DNA of 20,372 nucleotides from TCS55 sp964343505. GTDB lineage: Bacteria > Fidelibacterota > Marinisomatia > Marinisomatales > TCS55. The stretch spans positions 1 to 20,372 of the forward strand of contig CAYFJU010000061.1 in the NCBI GenBank assembly GCA_964343505.1, written 5' to 3'. Under the pieces are notes generated by a model. That model did not search any database. It worked only from the letters and a program-made list of their open reading frames with translations, and was not told where the DNA came from. Shown one piece after another: positions 15,133 through 20,372 of this stretch; positions within the stretch are counted from its first letter, which is position 1, and every line of letters begins with the position of its first letter. The position numbers and the translations under genes were made by a program.

Positions 15133-16326
15133 ATGAAAGAAAGATTTCTATTAAAACATCTTTTGGGACATGTAGCAGAAAAAGAAATCACACTTCTAAT
15201 TGGAGCACGCCAAACCGGTAAAACTACCTTACTAAAACAACTAAATGGTCAGTACTCTTCCCCTGGAAAAGAACACGCTTTTTTTTCACTAGAAGAAAAA
15301 ACATATTTGAATGCGTTTAATACACATCCAAAGAATCTGTTTCAATTTATAAATCTTCCACAAAATGATGAGAGAATAGTTGTTTTCATCGATGAAGTAC
15401 AATATTTGGATGATCCATCAAATTTTTTAAAACTTTTATACGATGAATACACGCCCAATCTCAAATTAATTGTGAGTGGCTCATCCAGTTTCTACATCGA
15501 TAAAAAATTCAAGGATTCCCTTGCTGGAAGAAAAAAGATATTCCATTTGCCTACCATGGGATTTAATGAATTTTTATACTTTCGTGGATATGAAGATTGG
15601 TCCGAAACAGTCCATTCTAATCATTTAACAAAGTATAATTTCAATGAATTAATGGCCTTGTTCACAGAATATTTACTCTATGGTGGATATCCAAGAGTCG
15701 TTACATCTTCTTCGATCAAAACAAAAATGGATGTCCTGAAAGAATTAGTAACATCCTATATCAAAAAAGATATTCAGGAAGCATCCTTAAGATTTCCCAA
15801 TGTTTACTTGGATATTCTGAAAATTTTGTCGCGGCAAATTGGTGGTCTATTAAATGCCAATACCATCGGCAATTCATTAAAGAAAGAATACAACACCATC
15901 GAACTTTATCTCCATGTTATGAAAAAATCCTTTCACATTGGTTCATTAGCTCCCTTCTACAAAAGTGCAGAAGCTGAATTGCGAAAAATGAAGAAAGCCT
16001 ATTTCCAGGATCTGGGATTACGCAACTTTTTCGCCGGAAATTTTGATCCCATATTGATCAGGGAAGATCGGGGCGAACTTTTAGAAAACTATGTGTACCG
16101 GCTGTTCGCCGATCATTATGACAGCGATTGGGATATGAAATACTGGCGAACTCAAAAAAAACAGGAAGTGGATTTTATCATTCAGGAGAAAAAAGCATAC
16201 GAAGTGAAGTTTAAGGATAATTTGTATAAACCTTATAAATACAAATTCTTCAGGAATAAATATCCGGATATTTCGCTCAAACTACTCACCTATGATAATA
16301 TTTTAGAGTTTAAACCCGGCGAATAA
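15133..16326 (+). CDS. AAA+ ATPase, AAA_14/DUF4143 family
   Basis: This is a 397-residue ATPase of the AAA_14 plus DUF4143 type, a widespread accessory-genome family without settled function. The Walker A motif is G24-ARQTG-K30-TT, Walker B is VVFIDE at 83-88, and a sensor-like SGSSS lies at 115-119. R133 in AGRKK may be the arginine finger. The C-terminal DUF4143 region carries EVD347F and YE357VK359, spaced like the D...ExK core of PD-(D/E)XK nucleases. Such a tail is common in the family and need not be active. The gene is AT-rich compared with the core genes, follows the phased box array and is followed at its stop codon by a hairpin element, which suggests a mobile cassette. No Shine-Dalgarno sequence precedes the ATG. 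Confidence 0.9.
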   Translation: MKERFLLKHLLGHVAEKEITLLIGARQTGKTTLLKQLNGQYSSPGKEHAFFSLEEKTYLNAFNTHPKNLFQFINLPQNDERIVVFIDEVQYLDDPSNFLKLLYDEYTPNLKLIVSGSSSFYIDKKFKDSLAGRKKIFHLPTMGFNEFLYFRGYEDWSETVHSNHLTKYNFNELMALFTEYLLYGGYPRVVTSSSIKTKMDVLKELVTSYIKKDIQEASLRFPNVYLDILKILSRQIGGLLNANTIGNSLKKEYNTIELYLHVMKKSFHIGSLAPFYKSAEAELRKMKKAYFQDLGLRNFFAGNFDPILIREDRGELLENYVYRLFADHYDSDWDMKYWRTQKKQEVDFIIQEKKAYEVKFKDNLYKPYKYKFFRNKYPDISLKLLTYDNILEFKPGE

Positions 16327-16403
16327 TTGGAAACCCGTTAAAACGGTTTCGTCTTTCTATCCGTTGTTCACCCGCGATTTCAGCCGTGAGTTAGTGGATC
16401 AAT
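16326..16403. repeat. Degenerate second copy of the hairpin element
   Basis: This stretch begins at the last base of the ATPase stop codon. It shares with copy 1 the left end (ATTGGAAACCC against ATTGATAAACC), the motif CCGTTAAAACGGTTTC (16335-16350), a GC-rich central part (CCCGCGATTTCAGCCGTGAG) and a right end TTAGTGGATCAAT (16391-16403, against TTAGTGGTTTATCAAT). It is about 78 bases long, and its central palindrome is decayed. Confidence 0.6.
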
Positions 16404-16455
16404 CAAAATGCTATTTTTTTTGAAAAATTCTGTATATTGAGGGCAACCTGTAAAA

Positions 16456-16461
16456 AAGGAG
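16456..16461 (+). promoter_or_regulatory. Shine-Dalgarno sequence pointing to an AUA start
   Basis: AAGGAG lies 6 bases before an ATA codon at 16468 that opens a typical lipoprotein signal peptide. There is no ATG, GTG or TTG at a suitable distance in that frame. This site decides the proposed start. Confidence 0.6.
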
Positions 16462-16467
16462 AATAAA

Positions 16468-16794
16468 ATAAAAAAATCAGTAAAGCATCAAGCAATCCTA
16501 TTTTTTCTTTCAGTCTTTATTACCGGTTGTGCAAGCAAGATAACAAGTTATCCATTGATGGATACTAAATTCAAGCTACACAAATATGGAACTGATAGCT
16601 TTAAGGATGCTTTTTTTCTAAGAGACAGCAAGTCAATCACCCTGTACTGTATTAAGCATGCGAAATGGGAAGATATTAAAGGGATAAATTCCATTAATGC
16701 CGGTGATGACTCACATAGAACGCTTTATAAAGTAACTAAAAGTGAGAAAAAAGAAGTTCTGCCAGGAACTTCAGGAGAGAAAATAAACTCGTAA
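16468..16794 (+). CDS. Small lipoprotein, AUA start or lost start codon
   Basis: The reading frame encodes 108 residues that begin x-KKSVKHQ, continue with a hydrophobic stretch (residues 9-19) and reach a lipobox I18-T19-G20-C21. This is a standard lipoprotein signal peptide. The mature part of about 88 residues is charged and not recognised. The codon at the expected start is ATA, correctly spaced from AAGGAG. Either the gene uses the rare AUA initiator or an ATG has mutated and expression is reduced. Starting at TTG 16555 or ATG 16558 would remove the whole signal peptide and is unlikely. The gene lies between the hairpin element and a strong hairpin that separates it from gcdH. Confidence 0.6.
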   Translation: MKKSVKHQAILFFLSVFITGCASKITSYPLMDTKFKLHKYGTDSFKDAFFLRDSKSITLYCIKHAKWEDIKGINSINAGDDSHRTLYKVTKSEKKEVLPGTSGEKINS

Positions 16795-16811
16795 AGTATT
16801 TGAAAAATGAT

Positions 16812-16840
16812 GTGGAGACGACGCGACGCATCGTCTCTAC
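16812..16840. repeat. REP-like hairpin, possible bidirectional terminator
   Basis: GTGGAGACGA (16812-16821) pairs with TCGTCTCTAC (16831-16840) over 10 bp including one G-T pair, around the loop CGCGACGCA. It lies between two convergent genes, 18 bases after the lipoprotein stop and 13 bases from the gcdH-like stop. The GAGACG...CGTCTC palindrome resembles dispersed repeats in other bacterial genomes. Confidence 0.65.
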
Positions 16841-16852
16841 TACTATAAAAAT

Positions 16853-18025
16853 TTACGAATCGTAAGCAGCCATCCCTGTTTCCTGCTGGCCGATGATGAG
16901 CGTATGCATCTCGTGGGTCCCTTCATACGTATAGACCGATTCAATATTGGCCATGTGGCGCATAATAGGATAATCTTCCGTAATCCCGTTTGCCCCAAGG
17001 ATACCACGTGAAATCTTGGCCGTTTCTCTGGCCAATTCGCAATTATTCCGCTTCGCCATGGATACCTGCTGAAAGGTCATTTTCCCTTCATCTTTCAACC
17101 GTCCCAACCGGTAACACAATAGCTGTGCTTCCGTGATGCGTGTGACCATGTCCGCCAATTTCGCTTGGGTCAATTGATATCCACCGATCGGCTTGGAAAA
17201 TTGTTTCCGCTCTTTTGAATAATCCAATGCAGTATTGTAGCAGTCCACAGCGGCGCCCACCATGCCCCAGGAGATACCGTACCGGGCTTGGGTTAGACAA
17301 CCCAAGGGCCCTTTCAATCCTTCGATATTGGGGAGTCGTGCTGAATCGGGCACGCGCACATTCGCCATAGACAGTTCAGACGTCACCGATGCCCGCAGAC
17401 TCAATTTCCCATGAATGTCGCTGGATGTGAACCCATCCATGCCTTTTTCAAGCAAGAATCCCCGGACGATACCTTCTTCATCCCGTGCCCAAACCACAGC
17501 CACATCTGCCAGGGTGCCGTTGGTGATCCACATTTTATTTCCGTTAATGATCCAATCGTCACCGTCCCGTTTGCAGCGGGTGGCCATGCCGCCGGGGTTG
17601 GAGCCAAAATTCGGTTCGGTGAGTCCGAAGCAACCGATCTTTGTACCGGCACCCAGTCCCGGAAGCCATTTGGCTTTTTGTTCATCGGAACCATAAGCGT
17701 GGATGGGATACATGACCAAAGCGCCTTGGACGCTGGCAAAAGAACGTAAGCCCGAATCGCCTCGTTCCAGTTCGTGGAGAATGAGGCCATACGCCACATT
17801 ACTCACACCGGCGCCACCGCTTTCTTCCGGCAGGGATGAGCCCATAAATCCCAGTTCACCCAGTTTTGGGACCAGTTCCATGGGGAAAGTGGCATTCTCA
17901 AAATGTTCATTTATCACGGGCATGAACTCAGTCTGAACAAAGTCGTATGCCGTTTGCTGGATCAGCAATTCTTCTTCGGAAAGGAGAGCGGTAATATTGT
18001 AAAAATCGGGGCCTAATTCTTTCAT
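16853..18025 (-). CDS. Glutaryl-CoA dehydrogenase-like acyl-CoA dehydrogenase
   Basis: This is a 390-residue FAD-dependent acyl-CoA dehydrogenase closest to glutaryl-CoA dehydrogenase, which oxidises and decarboxylates glutaryl-CoA to crotonyl-CoA in lysine and tryptophan breakdown. The catalytic base is E368 in YEGTHEMH, and R94 (SGLRSFASVQ) corresponds to the substrate-binding R94 of the human enzyme. Other landmarks are GCFGLTEPNFGS at 131-142, ARYGISWG at 247-254 and LGANGITEDY at 343-352. Asparagine in GSNPGG replaces the usual GSDPSS aspartate, which is worth noting for substrate choice. The gene is monocistronic on the minus strand. Electron-transfer flavoprotein would be its partner. 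Confidence 0.9.
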   Translation of the reverse strand: MKELGPDFYNITALLSEEELLIQQTAYDFVQTEFMPVINEHFENATFPMELVPKLGELGFMGSSLPEESGGAGVSNVAYGLILHELERGDSGLRSFASVQGALVMYPIHAYGSDEQKAKWLPGLGAGTKIGCFGLTEPNFGSNPGGMATRCKRDGDDWIINGNKMWITNGTLADVAVVWARDEEGIVRGFLLEKGMDGFTSSDIHGKLSLRASVTSELSMANVRVPDSARLPNIEGLKGPLGCLTQARYGISWGMVGAAVDCYNTALDYSKERKQFSKPIGGYQLTQAKLADMVTRITEAQLLCYRLGRLKDEGKMTFQQVSMAKRNNCELARETAKISRGILGANGITEDYPIMRHMANIESVYTYEGTHEMHTLIIGQQETGMAAYDS

Positions 18026-18081
18026 GGAATTTCCTTAGTTAAATAGGGGTGGAAATTACGCTTTTCTTTTTTATTTATGAC

Positions 18082-18106
18082 CACGAAACACACGAAATGC
18101 ACGAAA
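18082..18106. repeat. Three CACGAAA units at 9-base period
   Basis: CACGAAA occurs at 18082-18088, 18091-18097 and 18100-18106. Short tandem runs of this CACGAA type are found dispersed in many bacterial genomes, where they are often linked to mobile or intervening sequences. Here the repeat lies between the gcdH-like gene and the relB-like gene and marks the border of the accessory segment. Confidence 0.5.
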
Positions 18107-18135
18107 ATTAACAAAATGACTTTGACCAAATTTCC

Positions 18136-18164
18136 ATAGCTATATAGCCTTATTATAGCTATAT
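18136..18164. promoter_or_regulatory. Paired ATAGCTATAT boxes, probable operator of the relB-like gene
   Basis: ATAGCTATAT occurs twice, at 18136-18145 and 18155-18164, 19 bases apart, and each contains the palindrome ATAGCTAT. The pair ends 28 bases before the antitoxin ATG, where a ribbon-helix-helix antitoxin would be expected to bind. Confidence 0.5.
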
Positions 18165-18192
18165 TAAAACCATATAAAGTAAGGAATAAATC

Positions 18193-18435
18193 ATGGCAAA
18201 AACGGCAACTGTTCGGGCGATGATCGACCCACAGAAAAAGGAGAATGTTTCCAATATTCTCAAACGCCTGGGGATCAATCATTCAGAAGCGATTAATATT
18301 TTTTACAGTTTAATCGAAGAATACAAAGGTCTGCCATTTAATATCCGCATCCCAGAGCCCCATCCGGAAGTAATGAAACGCCTAGATGACAGTATCGAAA
18401 AGAATCGGCGTTTAGGTGAATTGCTGGTTAAATAA
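18193..18435 (+). CDS. RelB/DinJ-type antitoxin without adjacent toxin
   Basis: This 80-residue protein has the RelB/DinJ pattern: strand ATVRAMI (5-11), helix DPQKKENVSNILKRLGI (12-28), then the helix SEAINIFYSLIEEYKGLPF (31-49) and a charged tail for toxin binding. RelB/DinJ proteins neutralise RelE/YafQ ribonucleases and bind their own operator through the ribbon-helix-helix. AAGGA lies 7 bases before the ATG. No RelE/YafQ-like gene follows; the next gene, 20 bases on, is a DNA methyltransferase. The antitoxin is therefore an orphan, either a remnant of a pair or a regulator recruited to the methyltransferase gene. Confidence 0.85.
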   Translation: MAKTATVRAMIDPQKKENVSNILKRLGINHSEAINIFYSLIEEYKGLPFNIRIPEPHPEVMKRLDDSIEKNRRLGELLVK

Positions 18436-18455
18436 ATATCCTAACAGAAGAAAAA

Positions 18456-19616
18456 ATGATAACAACTGAAAGATATAGTCACGTTGAATCAAGAAAGCGT
18501 GATGGCGCACATTACACGCCAAAAATCTTCGCCGACTTTATTTCTGCCAATATGATAAGACACTCAAATTTAAAGAAGTCTATAAAGATTGTTGATCCGG
18601 CAGTAGGTGATGGTGAATTACTTATCAGTCTAATAAATGCTTTACAACAACACTCTATTACAAACATTGATGTCTATGGATTTGATATTAATCCAGCTTC
18701 AATTGAAATTACTAAAGAAAGAATTAACAAAAAGTTCCACAATATTACACCTAAACTTTTCAATAAAGATTTTTTACAGGTATGTATTGAAAAAGGTGGG
18801 TTTTCAGGACAACCAAATTTATTTTCTTCAAGCGAGTTCCCTGATTTTGACTTACTCATTGCCAACCCACCTTATATTCGAACCCAAGTATTAGGTGCTG
18901 AACAAGCACAACTATTAAGCAAGTATTTTGGATTAAAAGGTCGAATAGATATTTATCAAGCATTTTTGGTTGCATTAAATGCCGTGTTAGACCCCAGCGG
19001 GGTTGCCGGAGTCATTGTTTCTAATCGTTTTCTAACAACAAAAGGTGCAGGTCGTTTTAGAAATATTCTTTACAACCAGTATAATATAAAGAATATTTGG
19101 GATTTCGGAGATACCAAAGTATTTGAAGCTGCCGTCCTTCCCGTTGTAATGATCCTATCACCTAGAACAAGAGGAGGGAATATTAATGTGCCTTTTTCTT
19201 CTCTCTACGTAGCTACAAATAATTTTGATTCTCAAAAAACATTAAAAGTCAACAACCAAATTGAAGCACTTCATTACACTGGTATAGTTTCTTCTCCAAA
19301 AGATAATTATTGTGTTAAACACGGTCAATTAAACTTTGATAATGATCCCTCCGATGTTTGGCGACTTCAGGATAACAAATCAGATGGATGGTTAAAAAAA
19401 GTAACCAAAAACACATGGGCTAAATTTAAAGATATAGGGGAAATTCGTGTAGGGGTGAAAACAACTGCTGACAACGTATTTATTCATTCAGATTGGAAAT
19501 CTGAAGTTGGTTATGAACCTGAATTACTCAAGCCACTTACAACACACCATGTAGCAGACCGCTATAGATGTAATGAGTTAACAAAAAAAGCAATTCTTTT
19601 CACACACACACAATAA
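18456..19616 (+). CDS. Adenine-specific DNA methyltransferase, N-terminal part of a frameshifted gene
   Basis: This 386-residue product holds the catalytic half of an N6-adenine methyltransferase of the Eco57I/Alw26I type from a type II restriction-modification system. Motif X is GAHYTP at 17-22, motif I (AdoMet binding) is DPAVGDGE at 47-54, the adenosine-ribose acidic motif lies around GFDIN at 75-79, and catalytic motif IV is NPPY at 137-140. The frame stops at TAA 19614-19616, directly after a (CA)6 tract. The matching continuation runs in another frame to 20185, and together they would give about 575 residues. The target-recognition region is largely on the other side of the break. The gene is AT-rich and sits 20 bases after the orphan relB-like gene. 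The ribosome binding site (AGAAG) is weak. Confidence 0.85.
   Translation: MITTERYSHVESRKRDGAHYTPKIFADFISANMIRHSNLKKSIKIVDPAVGDGELLISLINALQQHSITNIDVYGFDINPASIEITKERINKKFHNITPKLFNKDFLQVCIEKGGFSGQPNLFSSSEFPDFDLLIANPPYIRTQVLGAEQAQLLSKYFGLKGRIDIYQAFLVALNAVLDPSGVAGVIVSNRFLTTKGAGRFRNILYNQYNIKNIWDFGDTKVFEAAVLPVVMILSPRTRGGNINVPFSSLYVATNNFDSQKTLKVNNQIEALHYTGIVSSPKDNYCVKHGQLNFDNDPSDVWRLQDNKSDGWLKKVTKNTWAKFKDIGEIRVGVKTTADNVFIHSDWKSEVGYEPELLKPLTTHHVADRYRCNELTKKAILFTHTQ
19601..19612 (+). repeat. (CA)6 dinucleotide tract at the frameshift
   Basis: Six CA units lie exactly where the methyltransferase changes frame. Loss of one unit, or gain of two, would restore one continuous reading frame (…LFTHTIIDGK…). 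This is the pattern of slipped-strand phase variation in restriction-modification genes. The tract is short, so an ordinary frameshift or a sequencing error also remains possible. Confidence 0.65.
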
Positions 19617-20185
19617 TTGATGGTAAACGAAAAGCCTACAATATTAATGAATACCCGCTTTCCAAAAAGTACCTTGAAGAACACGAGGAACAATTGACAA
19701 ATCGCCACTATGTAATAAAGGCTAAAAGAAATTGGTACGAGATATGGGTTCCACAAAACCCGTCTCTTTGGGAAAAACCTAAAATTATATTCCGTGATAT
19801 ATCAGAAAAACCTATGTTTTGGTTAGACACAGAAGGATCAGTTGTAAATGGGGATTGCTATTGGATGGTACGCGACAAAGAAGATTCTCCAGAAAATATT
19901 CTCTGGTTGATTTTAGCCATAGCAAATTCAAATTTCATTGAAGACTTTTATGACTTAAAGTTCCAAAACAAGCTATATTCAAACCGTAGAAGATTCATAA
20001 CCCAATATGTAGAACAGTTCCCTATACCTGACCCGAACTTAGAAAACTCAAAGAGACTAATCGCTTTATCTGAAAAATGCTACAATGAAACTGATATTGA
20101 AAAGCGAAGCGCAATCGAAAACAAAATTAATAACTTAGTATGGTCCACCTTCAACGTGACACCTCTAGCTCAATCTATGGATTAA
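19613..20185 (+). pseudogene. C-terminal part of the frameshifted methyltransferase
   Basis: This frame continues the methyltransferase without a gap, beginning IIDGKRKAYNINEYP, and includes the target-recognition and C-terminal region. Recognisable pieces are KAKRNWYEIW, a WLDTEGSVVNGDCYW segment and NRRRFITQYVEQFPIP, typical of the end of Eco57I/Alw26I/TaqI-like enzymes. As it stands it has no start of its own except a TTG at 19694 without ribosome binding site, so it is probably not translated unless the CA tract changes length. The stop at 20183-20185 overlaps the end of a minus-strand frame. Confidence 0.75.
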
Positions 20186-20366
20186 AAACAGATTTTCCCT
20201 GAATACTTTCAAAAAATTCCATTGGTATAGACCTTTGGCATTTATAGTTCTCTTCGGGGACATAGGTGAAATGCATTCCAAGTTTATTACCGGGGCATAA
20301 AATACCACCATCAATAATATGCACTGACCACGACTTTATCTGACAGTGGTATCCTTTCCGGTTTGA
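20175..20366 (-). CDS. C-terminal fragment of an unidentified protein
   Basis: On the minus strand a 63-codon frame ends at TAG (20175-20177) and reads like protein, including IIDGGILCPGNKLGMHF and MEFFESIQGKS. It has no clear start and is closed upstream by a TAA at 20367-20369, so it is either a broken gene or belongs to a frame that shifts near the window edge. It overlaps the methyltransferase 3' end by 11 bases. A cognate restriction endonuclease would be the natural occupant of this position, but nothing in the 63 residues proves that. Confidence 0.35.
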   Translation of the reverse strand, partial: SNRKGYHCQIKSWSVHIIDGGILCPGNKLGMHFTYVPEENYKCQRSIPMEFFESIQGKSVFNP

Positions 20367-20372
20367 TTATGT

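Noticed and set aside
16555..16794. Cytosolic 79-residue protein starting at TTG 16555
   Set aside because: The open frame extends upstream through a complete lipoprotein signal peptide with a good ribosome binding site, so a start inside the mature part is unlikely.
18022..18282. Minus-strand gene overlapping relB
   Set aside because: It is antisense to a well-supported antitoxin gene and includes the operator region; its composition is not convincing.
19595..19625. Programmed ribosomal frameshift in the methyltransferase
   Set aside because: There is no X-XXY-YYZ slippery heptamer or downstream stem; a CA repeat is a replication-slippage site.

Overview
The window looks like a chromosome segment from an uncultured or little-studied Gram-negative bacterium of the FCB (Fibrobacterota-Chlorobiota-Bacteroidota) superphylum. 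The main grounds are an alternative Bacteroidota-type GlmU fusion protein, a DUF3467 protein, lipoproteins with classical lipoboxes, a split methylmalonyl-CoA mutase and several FCB-style REP-like palindromes. A lineage such as Neomarinimicrobiota, Calditrichota or Ignavibacteria would fit, but the phylum is an inference from gene content and not proven. No rRNA or tRNA gene was recognised.

Positions 1-13952 are mostly ordinary chromosomal genes. A PAP2 phosphatase converges on a minus-strand cluster (a GT9/DUF6913-like protein, alternative GlmU, an acidic zinc-ribbon protein and DUF3467). Divergent from that cluster is a plus-strand run: a TerB-DnaJ co-chaperone, a 58-residue membrane protein and the catalytic subunit of a methylmalonyl-CoA mutase, followed by a LysM lipoprotein and a biotin protein ligase. 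Then come a DoxX-like membrane protein, a CDF-type zinc exporter, a DUF1059 protein, a membrane-anchored serine hydrolase, a patatin-like lipase, a cysteine-cluster protein, a Tat-exported glycosylasparaginase and a DUF1761 membrane protein.

Positions 13953-16852 are accessory. They hold a FitAB/VapBC-type toxin-antitoxin pair with a recognisable promoter and palindromic operator, then an AAA+ ATPase of the AAA_14/DUF4143 type. The ATPase is preceded by four identical 11-bp boxes (GGAATAATATT) at an exact 32-bp period, and the ATPase region is bracketed by two related hairpin-rich elements that each begin at the stop codon of the upstream gene. A small lipoprotein follows, and the sequence places its start at an AUA codon with a good Shine-Dalgarno sequence.

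Positions 16853-20372 hold a glutaryl-CoA dehydrogenase-like gene on the minus strand. They continue with a RelB/DinJ antitoxin that has no toxin beside it and an adenine-specific DNA methyltransferase of the Eco57I/Alw26I type. The methyltransferase is split by a frameshift exactly at a (CA)6 dinucleotide tract, which makes it a candidate phase-variable or recently inactivated restriction-modification gene. A minus-strand coding remnant or partial gene overlaps its 3' end at the window edge.

The strongest leads for something undescribed are the 32-bp phased box array before the ATPase with its bracketing elements, the CA-tract frameshift in the methyltransferase, the orphan RelB placed before it, and the AUA-initiated lipoprotein.
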